Shown here: positions 35,239 through 44,840 of the stretch, one piece after another | Numbering within the stretch: the first letter of the stretch is position 1 | How the letters are laid out: the number at the start of each line of letters is the position of its first letter | DNA from: Tilletia caries | Lineage: Eukaryota > Basidiomycota > Exobasidiomycetes > Tilletiales > Tilletiaceae | Direction: 5' to 3' | DNA length: 64,000 bases | NCBI GenBank assembly: GCA_032718865.1 | Contig: JALUTQ010000005.1 | Location: 2,108,001-2,172,000 of the forward strand | Translations under genes and position numbers: made by a program | The notes under the pieces: generated by a model | The model's database searches: none | The model's input: only the letters and a program-made list of their open reading frames with translations | What the model was told of the DNA's origin: nothing

Positions 35239-37385
35239 CTTAATGAATTTCGGTCGCGAGACCTCACCTTCTAAATTTCTTACTGTTCCGATATATTCGC
35301 TCTGTGTCCTGATTCTTGACTCTCAACTCTTGACTCTTCAATAATGTCTCCAAATTCCAATCATCTACCTCTCCAATCTCTTAGGCTCGATATGTTATCA
35401 GACATCAACATTTTAATCCACTTTCTTTGTCCGAACGTGATGATCATTCTGACTGTATACAGCAGACAGCTGGCATAAGTTTTTCAATCAAAGACCGCAA
35501 GGTCACTGGAAGGTCCCATACACAAAGGCTCCTCGCCCAAAACCATTCAATCGTCCCTCAGCATGCTGACCTTAAACCTTGAGTGGAATTATATCAGGAT
35601 GATTCTCTTCTCCTCCCTCCCTCCCTTTTTCCTTGCCTCTCACAATCTGCCATATGATAATCGCAACCCCCCTCGGCCCTATAACCTGTTGAGACCCATC
35701 CTCAGACCTCAAACGGCTCAAGAAGGGAGAGCAGAGCACAGGTGTCCAGAAGATTCAGTTGTCTTGATTCCGTAGCTTATGAGCTGCATGGCACGTCAGA
35801 GGTATCCAGAACGAGCTCCGGGTGGTGGCGCCGTAAGGCCTGCAGTCCAGTGGGCGACGAGACCAGGTGCAGGCGGCGACGGCAACCTTCAAATGACCGG
35901 GGTCCAACCCTATGGGCGGGGAGACAATAACAGTTGCTCCAGGGGGCAGGGACGGCCAAGATCGAGACGGCACCGGGCTAGGATAGCAGAGCGGGCGGGA
36001 GGCGTAGGCCCCAAAGCTGAGGAGGAAGTGGTCCAAGCGGAGGCGCGTTTGACTACCGAGCTTGCTGCCAGAACGGTCGTCGGAAAGGGGGGGTACGGGC
36101 TTAAGCGGCCGTGGTTGCAGCTGACCCAATAAGAAGCTGTTCCGGCCGATTGTGTGTGCGACCGTGTAGCTGGTGCAATCGTGATAGCGGGAGGACAGAG
36201 GACGCGTGATGCCCGAGGCAGTACGGGCCGGCCCGTCTTGGTCGAGCTGGCAAGGCCGGAAAGATACCTCCCGCGCGAGCGAGCTGCTGTCGAGTGTCGA
36301 AGCGGGAGGACGTGGCTTCGCTGCTGCAGATGATTGAAAATTGAACACTTGGCCGAGATAGATGACAAGGACGAGGCTGTATGAGGGATTGAAGACTCAC
36401 TGTCTTAAATTGTAAATGATTGTGATTGATGGCGACGGAGAGGCGATGGCCAATTGGCCAGACGCCAGTGCGGACTATGCGAGCGTCAACGGTCAGATGC
36501 CAACTGTCAGCAAAGTGAGAAGAGAACGATGATATGCGTGAGCAACGAAACACTCTCCTGCACAGAAGGAGTTGGGAGAGATCAGCAAAGATCTGAGGCC
36601 TCAGCCGTGGACCGTGATCTGAGCCCTGAGGAGAAAGAAAAGATATCAGCTTGAGCGTACGGGGTCATTGGCCATCGGTGGCAGGGCACTTCGTTAGGAA
36701 GCCGATCCAGAGAGAAGTTGGTGAAGGAGTGGATAGGGAGAGCCAGAAGATCAGTCGAAAGAGCGTTGGGCAAAACGAAAAGGAGAGGAAGAGGACATGT
36801 CAGCGAGTTGTGACTTCTGACCGTTCAATACCTCCTCCAGGCCACCATTAGCTGGATGGTAGCAGTAGGCGGCTACCTGTACACGTCTGCGAGACTTGGA
36901 GATATGGTCTGCACCTCAGAATGCTCCGCAAATTAGACTAGACATGTCAGCAGGCAGAGCCATTCAGCCATCCATAGTTATGACATAGAGTCGTCGTGTT
37001 GTTTGAAACGATGCAGTCGTTGAATACGGTATGTCGGTTTCCTGCAAGAAAAAGTCATCGAGCTGCCCTACCTGGAGAACGTTCGAATTATGGGACGATA
37101 CGTCTGGAGCGTCCAAGATGCCCCACCCTACCTAACGGTGACATACGTTCTTCAAGCACCTCATCTCCCTGAGACTCCATCGCAAGTTCGTCGTTGATCA
37201 TCGATCAAGAGTAGCTTGAGATTGCATGTAACGCTACCGTGGGAAACTGCCGCGTAGAGAGACGGGTCAGGAATGGCTCACGGGCGGAATCGGGATAGCC
37301 CTCGGACACCTCATAAGTCCCTCAGTCAGTGTATGTATTGAAAAAAAAATCAAAAAAAATAGTAATAAAAAAAATAGGTCCCTCA
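35239..37385. other. Spacer without a recognised gene
   Basis: A minus-strand open stretch (35755-36348, 197 residues) and overlapping shadows are Ser/Pro/Arg-rich and match nothing I know. 37340-37378 is an A-rich tract (runs of 7-9 A), possibly a retroposon tail. No target duplication was identified around it. Confidence 0.4.
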
Positions 37386-37390
37386 CAATA

Positions 37391-37513
37391 TGCTCAAACG
37401 ACCCATGTCGCGAGAGATAGATTGGCTCGACTCGCATAAATGCGAGGAGGAAAGCCCAACGCTCAAAGCAATAAATGCTGAGAAACTCCCAATATGCTCA
37501 AACGACCTAGGTC
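37391..37513 (+). repeat. Hairpin array, left part
   Basis: Left part of a tandem array of small hairpins interrupted by the Gypsy element. Units sit 30-40 bases apart. Each starts GCTC(A/G)A, has a short self-complementary core and ends (T)GAG, so CTC and GAG close the hairpin. Cores here are CGAC-CCAT-GTCG (37399-37410), CTCGCAT-AA-ATGCGAG (37431-37446) and AGCA-ATAAA-TGCT (37467-37479). The fourth, CGACCTAGGTCG, is cut by the insertion at 37513. Confidence 0.8.
37509..37513. repeat. Target-site duplication of the Gypsy element (left copy)
   Basis: AGGTC at 37509-37513 is repeated at 44505-44509 immediately outside the right LTR. Five bases is the usual Ty3/Gypsy duplication length. Confidence 0.95.
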
Positions 37514-37822
37514 TGTGCTGGACGAGGCATAGTGTGCTAGACGGTTCAGGCCTCCCTTTCCTTTCTCTTTCTCTACTGCTCTCGCTTCCGGAGATAGTGG
37601 TTCCACGTGGCAGCTCCACGTGGTCTCACTATCTTATCTCCTTTTTCTCTCTTATCTCTCGCTCGCTCCTCTCACGTCGCTACCTTTCCCTTTGTCCTCT
37701 CTCGGCCGAGTGCATTCCTTCTCTCGTCCTCATCACCTTCTCGATGCTCTCTGCCCTTGTATTTACTTGCTCTCGACATCGAATCACACACTTCTCACTT
37801 GAATAATAGCTTTGCTATTACA
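37514..37822 (+). repeat. 5' LTR
   Basis: 309 bp, TG...CA. It contains two CCACGTGG palindromes (37603-37610, 37616-37623) inside a larger imperfect hairpin (about 37592-37634, AGATAGTG...CACTATCT), possible bHLH-type binding sites in the promoter part. The U3/R/U5 borders cannot be fixed. Confidence 0.95.
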
Positions 37823-37982
37823 TGGTGATGAGAGGTGATTCATCTGCGCTCTCTGCTTAAGCCATCTCCACCCTTTGATGCCAACAGTCGCGCCCCGTCG
37901 GCTTACACGGTCCCAACACAGCTACCCTGCTCGCTTGTCCGATCTCCCTCTATACAATCCAAACATCGGCTCACGCTCCGCC

Positions 37983-39407
37983 ATGTCTTCCACCCACGAC
38001 CCTCCTACTGCTCTCCCTCCGGAGGTTTCCGGTGCTCCCCCTATGGCGATTCTCTCCCGCGAAGATCTGGCCGACATCGTCTCCCGCGCTGGCGACCGGT
38101 CCGCTGATCGTGTGGTCGCCCGGCTCGAGACCATGGAGCACAAGCTGGACTCCCACGTCTCCTCCGTCGACCAGCGTCTCACGCGCGTGGATGCCCGGCT
38201 GGACGAGATCGAGGCCCGCCAATCGTCCAATTCCTTCTCGTCTTCCACCAACGTACACGCGGCGCCACACACGCTTCCGCTGCGTGGTTCCGTCACCACA
38301 CCCGCCACTCCGAGTCGTCCTCGCGCAGGAATGTCGTCCGCCGAAGGTGACTGGAACAGCCTGTCGCTCGAGGAACGCAGTGCCTGACGGCTGCGGAATG
38401 CCGGCCTCGCCACCCACTCCTCGCCACTGCAGGAGCCTCGACCCTCCGCCGACGTCGACCCCGACTCCTCCTTCCTCTCCAAGCCACTGTATTGCAAGCC
38501 GGAGCTTCTGCCGAAGTTCAACGGCCAGCCGGCGAAGCTGGAGGAATGGATCGACCGCGTCGGCGACCTTGTTCGCATGAACCGCGACCCGCGTTGGGAT
38601 TCCGCAGTGGTGGCGGTCATCGCGACCGCATTCACCGGTCCCGCTGCCCGCTGGCACGCCACGCTGAGCACCGAGACGGTGGAGAAGCATCGGTCCGTCG
38701 CCGACATCTTCCGTGCGATGCGCAAGGCTTTTCCGATCAACCGGGGCCAAGTCCGCCTCGAGGCCCATCAACGCCGTTGGGAGCCTCGTATCGAGCCAGC
38801 GATGATGTACGCGTACGACAAGCAAAGTATGCTGCGTACCGCCTACTCGTTGGTGTCGAGCGGACCGCAACACGAGATCGAATTGGCTGAGATCGTGGAT
38901 GGCCTTCCCGACACGATGAAGCCGATGATTCGTTTGCCACCCGGGTCTTCCAACATGGACGATCTCGTGCACGAGCTGTGCCAGTGGGAATACGTCTGGC
39001 GTAAGATCCACAAGATCTTCTTGGCCGACGAGGACACCAGTCAGTCCTCTGTCGAGACCAAGACCTCGGACTCGGGCGGGCGAACCTCCTCTTCGTCTCG
39101 TCCCAAGCCTGCTGCTCCACCGAAGGTTGTCACCGAGAGTCGTCCTCCGACGGCATCCACCCCGTCCGCGTCTCCCCGCTACCGGTATGATCCCTCCAAA
39201 GTGGTCGAGTCCCAGGGCGACGAACCTCGCAAGTACCTGCGCGAGAATGGCCCGCCGATGCGTTTGAACCGACCTTGCAGTCGGTGTGGCGAGCAACACT
39301 TCGACTTCGAGCATGCCTTCCTCAAGGAGGGCTCTCGGGCGTTCCCACTCGTGCATGTGGCCGATTACGAAGTCGACACTGACGAAAACGAGTCGGATTT
39401 TGTTTAG
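37983..39407 (+). CDS. gag: Gypsy gag, with an internal in-frame TGA
   Basis: ATG at 37983 (an in-frame upstream ATG at 37875 is possible). The frame runs to TAG at 39405-39407, interrupted only by TGA at 38385-38387. Product 474 residues if the TGA is read. It has a coiled-coil-like N-terminal region (ETMEHKLDSHVSSVDQRL), then the retrotransposon gag core (LPKFNGQPAKLEEWIDRVGD ... AARWHATLS ... INRGQVRLEAHQRRWEP). Near the end a Cys/His motif (CSRCGEQHFDFEH) stands where a CCHC knuckle is usual. The base after the TGA gives TGA-CGG, a context associated with readthrough in some viral genes. A simple CGA-to-TGA mutation is equally possible. Confidence 0.85.
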
Positions 39408-42400
39408 ACCGTGAAGTCGTTAAACTACAGGCCGTCCCTGACGAGCCGAACCCTCCCCGAATACCTCCTGAGCCTCCCGACGGCGTTTGCCACGTCACGT
39501 CCGAGGGAGCTCAACGCGGTACCGGCCGAGGAAGGGACGACGGTGCCCGTCCGCTGCAAGTCAGCACTCAAGGTGGTCAGCATGACTATCTGGGTGAGTC
39601 GGCACATCGAGCGACTCACCGCGACCCTCGTCCTCTTCTCGAGGACGGATGCAAGAGCGGCAGGGAGTGGGTTGCGTCCCCCTCTGGTCCAGGAAGGGAC
39701 CTCCCTGCCGGGTACAACGACGACGTGGAGACCGTAGGCGGAGATGGCCAGGGTCCTGGACCACCCCTGGACCTGAGACCCCACGGTCGTGCCTTCAGGG
39801 GAGTACAGTCTCCCCAACCTGTGAATGCAGAACGGACTAATGAGCACGATTCTCTTTTGACAGGACACGATGCTGAGTTGCTTACATCGGTTGGCGAAGA
39901 TAACATGGTGACTCTCCCTGTGGCACGGGAGAACTCGCCTGTTCCGTTGTCGCCCGAGGTTGTGTTGGCAGCAGTGAGGCTCGCGCGTCTGCAGGGTGAT
40001 GCTGAGGCGGCGCGAGAACATACTGATCGAGACGCGGCGATGCGGAGCCCGTCGTCGGATCTATTCTTCACGGAGCGCGACGCGTTTTACACCGCCCGCT
40101 CGTGGATGGTGTCAGACTCCTCGAAGCCTCTGACGCGTCCGTTGCGACGTGGTCCTCGGACCGTACCTCTTCCCGCATCTCCCAGTACGGGGTCAGGGCT
40201 TGGGTATCGTCGCCACATCCCTCTCACGGCTAACGTTCGGTTGAACGATACCGAGGGCGTCGCGTTGTCGACTCTGGTCGATACCGGTGCATCGTTGAGC
40301 TGTATTGATGCAGCGTTGTTGAACCAGCTTGGTGGCACGCCACACGGGAAGCCGATTCCTGTCCACGGCATTGGTCATGCGGAGTCGTTGGGATACGTCA
40401 CTATTACATTTTTTGTCGACGCTCATGACGCCACAGGCATGCCGGTTCAACTGGAAGCCCGGCAAGACTTCCATGTGCTGCCGTCCTTTGCGCCAGGTCT
40501 TCTCCTCGGCCTCGACTTTATCACGTCGCGGGAGATTGCCTTAGATACGTCGAAGGGGAAGGCCACCATCGGCGAATTCACCTTTCCCGTCCGGGAGTCG
40601 ATGCCGGGACCGCATGCTGTGGAAGCGGAGTTGTGCTTGACAGCGGCCACGGTACTTCCCGCGCGATCGCACAAGTGGGTGCGGGTCGACGTCGGTGCTC
40701 TCACGCCCGAGGTGGATTACGCCATTAATCCGCGTCTGTCTGTGACCATGGACGAAACGGTCAGAATCACTGGCACCATGGCAATGTTCACCTCGTCGTT
40801 TGGCCACATCTTACTCACGAATCTGGGTGAGAGAGACGTCGAACTTCCTCGTCGTACTCCTGTGGCCGACGCAGTCGCCGCTCATCTCGGTGACGCGTAC
40901 GTGCGGACCTCCCAAGCGTTCACTCTGCATCCTGGGTCTCCGACGCCCGCCTCCTCCTCCTTCGCACCAGGCCCGGTCGTTCATCCTGAGACGGATCCTC
41001 CTCTGGGTTCCGATGCCCTGCCCGTGGACATGTTCGAGGGAGAACATGGATTCGGTTCTGAGCTGGCTAAGGATAGCACGACGGTTGAGGTGGATGGACA
41101 TTGGCGTGTGGGGGTAGACGAGTCCGGCGCGGCCCATCCTGCAATCGTGGAGCTGTTGCGTCGGAATAAACAGGCTTTCGCCTTAGATGGGCGTCCGGGT
41201 CGGGTCATTGGTCCAGAGATGGAGATTAACTTGATCGATGATACCGCCCTTCGTTCCGAGGCGCCTCGTCGAGCCAGTCCAGCGAAGAGACAAGCGATGG
41301 ATGCGTCCATCCAACAGCTGCTGGATTGGGACGTCATCGAGCCTTCGGCGAGTCCTGTGTCGTTTCCCGTTTTGATGGTCCGACAGCACAACAAGTGGCG
41401 GATGTGTGTCGATTACCGTCACTTGAATGCGAATACCATCCCGGATCGCTACCCGCTTCCTCGGATCGACGCCGTCTTCAGCACGCTGACCGGGAAGCGC
41501 GTGTTCTCTTCACTCGACGCGATCAGAGGCTATCACCAACTCGGGGTGCGGACCGAGGATCGCTGGAAGACCGCGTTCGTGTGTCACCGGGGCCTGTATC
41601 AGTATAAAACTGTGCCCTTCGGTTTACGGAATGCTCCTGCGGTGTTCCAGCGAGTGATGGATCGCGTGCTGGGCGATTTGAGGTGGCAGGAAGCGGTGGT
41701 ATATATCGACGATGTGGTGGTTGCGTCGTATACCATGGAGGACCATATGGCTTCGCTCGAGAAGCTTCTCCGCCGAGCGTCGGACATCGGCCTGAAATTC
41801 AGCCCGGCGAAGTGTACCTTCGCCGTTCCGTCCTTGGTGTTGTTGGGCCGGAAAGTCTCCGGTGCAGGCCTAGCCGTATGGAAAGACCGGGCGTCGGCCG
41901 TCACCGAGCTGCGCCGACCCACTACCCTTCGCGAACTGTACCATGTCCTTGGTCTGTTCGGGTACTACCGGCCTTTTATTCCGAACTTTGCTGCTATTGC
42001 TGAGCCGTTGACCTCTCTCACAAAAGGATGGCGGTACGAGCACGCGGACGGCCGATATCGACTCGTGAATTTGGAGGGCAAGCCCACCTCCCCGGATCGT
42101 GTGGTTTTTCCTTGGAGTCTGGCCGCTCAGCGCAGTTTTGAAGCCCTCAAGGCCGCGATCGCCGAGCCGCCCGTTCTGGGTCATCCTGATCCTTCGCGGC
42201 CCTTCATTCTCTACGTCGACGCGAGTAAGAAGGCGTTCGCAGCCGTGCTGCATCAGGTGTTCGAACATGGCCTTTCCACGACCCCGGTCTCGGATGGCAC
42301 TGTGGCGAAGTTGGTCACTCTGCGCGTCCCTCATGTCCCGACGGCCATTGCTCGTGAGCGGTGGACGGCATGGTTGCGCCAGGATCGGCTCTTTGCGCCA

Positions 42401-43963
42401 ATTCTGACGAAGGCGGAACTGGGGGATCTCGGAGACTGGTTGTTGGATGACGGTCTCTTGGTTCGCCGGGTGGACGGTCGCCTGGCCTTGCCGGAGGGTG
42501 CTCTTCCGGATCTGCTGCGGTCGGCGCATGATGATGGCGGTCACTTTGGGTTTACGAAGACGTTCTTGACCATTTCCAAGGATTTCTGGCGGCCCGGGTT
42601 GACGACGGCTGTGCGTGCTTGGGTGAAGCACTGTAGTGTGTGCCAGTCGGTGAAGGTGCCTCGTCGTGTCGGCGCCCTTCGCATTGATGACGATCCCCAA
42701 GATCCCTTTGAGGCCGTCTCTATCGATCTTGCGTTGGGTTTGCCGCGGATGCGGAATGGTGTTGATGCCGTCTTGGTGATGCTGGACCTTTTCTCCAGGA
42801 TGGTGCTGCTGGAGCCCTGTTCCTCCGAGATCTCCGCGGAGGGCATTGCCGCTATCGTGTCCGATCGGATCCTGCGTTTGGGTTGGCGACCGCGGCGCTT
42901 AGTCACCGACTCGGAGACGAAGATGACCGGGACGGTGATGCAAAGTCTAGCGCTCTCGCTGGGGGCGGTCGTGGCTCCGTCTCCGCCACACCATCAACAG
43001 GCGAACGCGGTAGAGCGCTCTATTCAGACTGTCCAGGTGACCTTGCGGGCGATGTGCCTGGAGTCCAAACGCGCGTGGGACCGACGTGCTGTTCCATCCG
43101 TGGAGTTGGCTATGAACAGTACTCCCAGCGTATCGACCGGGGCTCGTCCTTTCGACCTCGTGTTCATCGCTCATCCCCGCATCGTTCACGCGGTGTTTGA
43201 AGTAGCTGAACACGACGGTGTTGGATCGTTCCAAGAGAAGTTGGCAGTGGCTGAGGAACGTTTGACGGAGGCCCGGGAGACTCTGGCAGCAGCTCGTGCC
43301 GAGCAGAAGCGCCGTTATGATGCGAAGCGTCGGTCGCTTCCGGAGCTATCCGTAGGCGACAAGGTGTTCGTTCGCCTGACCGACCGTCCAGTTCCGGGGG
43401 CCATCACCTCCAAGCTCGATGTACGGAAGCTGGGCCCGTTCCGTGTTGCTGAAGTGCTCTCGTCGCACCGCGTGCGTCTTGCGTTGCCGGCCCCACTTCG
43501 AATCCATGACATCTTCAGCGTGGAGCAGCTCGATGTGGTGCCGGTCGGCACTGATCCCTTCGCGGAAGCTCGCGACGTTCTCCCTCCGCTGGTACCGTCT
43601 GCTGTTGAGGATGCGGACGAGGTGGTGTCAGCGATCTCGGCGGCGGGGCATGACGAAGACGACGGAAACCCACCTGCTGTGCGTCCTTCTCGCGCTGTCC
43701 GACCGCCCGTCAATCTCCGCGAATATGACGTGGGGTTGTACGCGGTGGGCGTGGACACTGAGCTGCTCCGGACTCCGTCCACGAAGCCGCGCCGGGTGGT
43801 GGTTGCAGGACGAGAGATTGTGCTGCTGGAACGTCCTGTGGCCTACTTATCGCGCTTGACCACAGCGGTCGAGTCTAAGTTCGTCGCTTCTGAACTCGAG
43901 CTCTGCTGTTTTGCGTGGGCGATGGGCCGCCTCATGCATTTGTTGGAGGGGGGGCTTTGGTGA
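39383..43963 (+). CDS. pol: Gypsy pol: protease, reverse transcriptase, N-terminal half of RNase H, integrase, start of RNase H C-terminal half
   Basis: The frame is open from 39383, overlaps gag by 25 bases at -1, and ends at TGA 43961-43963. Protease LVDTGASLSCID (Asp at 40280). Reverse transcriptase with WRMCVDYRHLN, FGLRNAPAVFQ and YIDD (41702-41713). Tether/RNase H first half FILYVDASKKAFAAVLHQ (Asp at 42218). Without the usual rest of RNase H it then runs into the integrase HHCC finger (HDDGGH ... CSVCQ, 42529-42646) and the catalytic Asp, Asp, Glu at SIDLALGLP (42720), LVTDSE (42900) and NAVERS (43005), followed by a GPF-type C-terminal module (LGPFRVAEVL). After it comes RPVAYLSRLTTAVESKFVASELELCCFAWAM (43832-43925), which is RNase H sequence. 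How ribosomes reach this frame is not shown; no classical slippery heptamer is obvious. Confidence 0.92.
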   Translation, partial: RKRVGFCLDREVVKLQAVPDEPNPPRIPPEPPDGVCHVTSEGAQRGTGRGRDDGARPLQVSTQGGQHDYLGESAHRATHRDPRPLLEDGCKSGREWVASPSGPGRDLPAGYNDDVETVGGDGQGPGPPLDLRPHGRAFRGVQSPQPVNAERTNEHDSLLTGHDAELLTSVGEDNMVTLPVARENSPVPLSPEVVLAAVRLARLQGDAEAAREHTDRDAAMRSPSSDLFFTERDAFYTARSWMVSDSSKPLTRPLRRGPRTVPLPASPSTGSGLGYRRHIPLTANVRLNDTEGVALSTLVDTGASLSCIDAALLNQLGGTPHGKPIPVHGIGHAESLGYVTITFFVDAHDATGMPVQLEARQDFHVLPSFAPGLLLGLDFITSREIALDTSKGKATIGEFTFPVRESMPGPHAVEAELCLTAATVLPARSHKWVRVDVGALTPEVDYAINPRLSVTMDETVRITGTMAMFTSSFGHILLTNLGERDVELPRRTPVADAVAAHLGDAYVRTSQAFTLHPGSPTPASSSFAPGPVVHPETDPPLGSDALPVDMFEGEHGFGSELAKDSTTVEVDGHWRVGVDESGAAHPAIVELLRRNKQAFALDGRPGRVIGPEMEINLIDDTALRSEAPRRASPAKRQAMDASIQQLLDWDVIEPSASPVSFPVLMVRQHNKWRMCVDYRHLNANTIPDRYPLPRIDAVFSTLTGKRVFSSLDAIRGYHQLGVRTEDRWKTAFVCHRGLYQYKTVPFGLRNAPAVFQRVMDRVLGDLRWQEAVVYIDDVVVASYTMEDHMASLEKLLRRASDIGLKFSPAKCTFAVPSLVLLGRKVSGAGLAVWKDRASAVTELRRPTTLRELYHVLGLFGYYRPFIPNFAAIAEPLTSLTKGWRYEHADGRYRLVNLEGKPTSPDRVVFPWSLAAQRSFEALKAAIAEPPVLGHPDPSRPFILYVDASKKAFAAVLHQVFEHGLSTTPVSDGTVAKLVTLRVPHVPTAIARERWTAWLRQDRLFAPILTKAELGDLGDWLLDDGLLVRRVDGRLALPEGALPDLLRSAHDDGGHFGFTKTFLTISKDFWRPGLTTAVRAWVKHCSVCQSVKVPRRVGALRIDDDPQDPFEAVSIDLALGLPRMRNGVDAVLVMLDLFSRMVLLEPCSSEISAEGIAAIVSDRILRLGWRPRRLVTDSETKMTGTVMQSLALSLGAVVAPSPPHHQQANAVERSIQTVQVTLRAMCLESKRAWDRRAVPSVELAMNSTPSVSTGARPFDLVFIAHPRIVHAVFEVAEHDGVGSFQEKLAVAEERLTEARETLAAARAEQKRRYDAKRRSLPELSVGDKVFVRLTDRPVPGAITSKLDVRKLGPFRVAEVLSSHRVRLALPAPLRIHDIFSVEQLDVVPVGTDPFAEARDVLPPLVPSAVEDADEVVSAISAAGHDEDDGNPPAVRPSRAVRPPVNLREYDVGLYAVGVDTELLRTPSTKPRRVVVAGREIVLLERPVAYLSRLTTAVESKFVASELELCCFAWAMGRLMHLLEGGLW

Positions 43964-44214
43964 CGGTTGTCACTGATCACGCTCCCCTCGGCCCAATGTT
44001 GACTGCGACCGCGTCGCACGAGTACGGCCCTACGATTTCAAAATGCCGAGCAATGCTCATGCCACACATTCCTAATCTCCGGTTCATCTACAAGCCCGGC
44101 CGGAAGCACACAAACGCCGATGCTCTGTCCCGCCTCGTTTCAACTGAGGTTGCAGACGCGGACGATCCGGGACGATCGTCTTCGGTCGGTGGGGATGTGC
44201 TGGACGAGGCATAG
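43830..44214 (+). pseudogene. Relocated C-terminal half of RNase H (frameshifted end of pol)
   Basis: Continuing after a one-base deficit in the G run at 43948-43954, the +1-shifted frame reads VTVVTDHAPLGPM (43964-43992), LRFIYKPGRKHTNADALSR (44078-44135), and ends at TAG inside the 3' LTR (44212-44214). These are the E, D and D-bearing parts of a Gypsy RNase H, normally placed directly after DAS/AVLHQ. Here they lie behind the integrase, 1.6 kb from their other half. Restoring one G would fuse it to pol. Confidence 0.85.
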
Positions 44215-44504
44215 TGTGCTAGACGGTTCAGGCCTCCCTTTCCTTTCTCTTTCTCTACTGCTCTCGCTTCCGGAGATAGTGGTTCCACGTGGCAGCTCCA
44301 CGTGGTCTCACTATCTTATCTCCTTTTTCTCTCTTATCTCTCGCTCGCTCCTCTCACGTCGCTACCTTTCCCTTTGTCCTCTCTCGGCCGAGTGCATTCC
44401 TTCTCTCGTCCTCATCACCTTCTCGATGCTCTCTGCTCTTGTATTTACTTGCTCTCGACATCGAATCACACACTTCTCACTTGAATAATAGCTTTGCTAT
44501 TACA
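44196..44504 (+). repeat. 3' LTR
   Basis: 309 bp, identical to the 5' LTR except for one C/T difference. The preceding GGTGGGGA (44188-44195) could be a short polypurine tract. Confidence 0.95.
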
Positions 44505-44509
44505 AGGTC
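44505..44509. repeat. Target-site duplication of the Gypsy element (right copy)
   Basis: AGGTC, matching 37509-37513. Confidence 0.95.
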
Positions 44510-44840
44510 GGGAGAAATAAATTAGCTCAACTCGCATAAATGCGAGGAGGAAAGCCCAATAACGCTCGAGGCAATAATTGCTGAGTAATGAGTAGTGAGA
44601 ACCTCCCGATATCAAATATGCTCATGAAAACCTCCCAATGTGCTCAAACGACCTAGGTCGCGAGAAATAGATTAGCTCAACTCGCATAAATGCGAGGAGG
44701 AAAGTCCAATGAAGCTCGAAGCATAAATGCTGAGGAAGTCAAAAAGCTCAAGCTACAAGAGCGAGGATGTCAAAAGGCTCGACCTGGTCCGAAGACTGGG
44801 GAGGAATCTGTAAAGCTCGAAGGTCCAAAGACCTGAGGAA
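44510..44840 (+). repeat. Hairpin array, right part
   Basis: Continuation of the array. Cores: CTCGCAT-AA-ATGCGAG (44531-44546 and 44681-44696), GCAAT-A-ATTGC (44571-44581), CGACCT-AGGTCG (44649-44660), AGCAT-AA-ATGCT (44720-44731), a weak GCT-ACAAG-AGC (44752-44762), CCTGGTC-CGAA-GACTGGG with two G.T pairs (44783-44800), and AGGTC-CAAA-GACCT (44821-44834). Each is preceded by GCTC(A/G)A and followed by GAGGA or GAGAA. Linkers are AT-rich (AAAGTCCAAT, GTCAAAA, TCTGTAAA). No coding potential. Confidence 0.8.

Larger units (their letters stand above)
37514..44504 (+). mobile_element. Full-length Ty3/Gypsy LTR retrotransposon (6991 bp)
   Basis: Two 309-bp LTRs (37514-37822, 44196-44504) start TG, end CA, and differ at one position (near 37753 versus 44435), so insertion is recent. 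The AGGTC duplication flanks it. The sequence after the 5' LTR begins TGGTGATGAG (37823), suiting a primer-binding site that starts with TGG. Gag and Pol are in different frames, Pol at -1 relative to Gag. The domain order in Pol is unusual (see the pol entries). Lesions: in-frame TGA in gag at 38385 and one base missing from a G run at 43948-43954. Confidence 0.97.

Noticed and set aside
35755..36348. 197-residue minus-strand open frame
   Set aside because: Biased Ser/Pro/Arg composition, open shadows in several frames, and no recognisable motif.
37340..37378. A-rich tail of a SINE or LINE
   Set aside because: No promoter boxes, coding sequence or flanking target duplication were seen upstream, so the tract is reported only as A-rich.
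39383..39407. Classical -1 slippery heptamer at the gag/pol overlap
   Set aside because: GAAAAC and GATTTTG occur in the 25-base overlap, but neither fits X XXY YYZ in the gag frame, so no frameshift site is claimed.
37386..44840. CRISPR-like regular array
   Set aside because: Spacing is roughly regular, but the units are hairpins with varying cores, the genome is eukaryotic and there are no cas genes.
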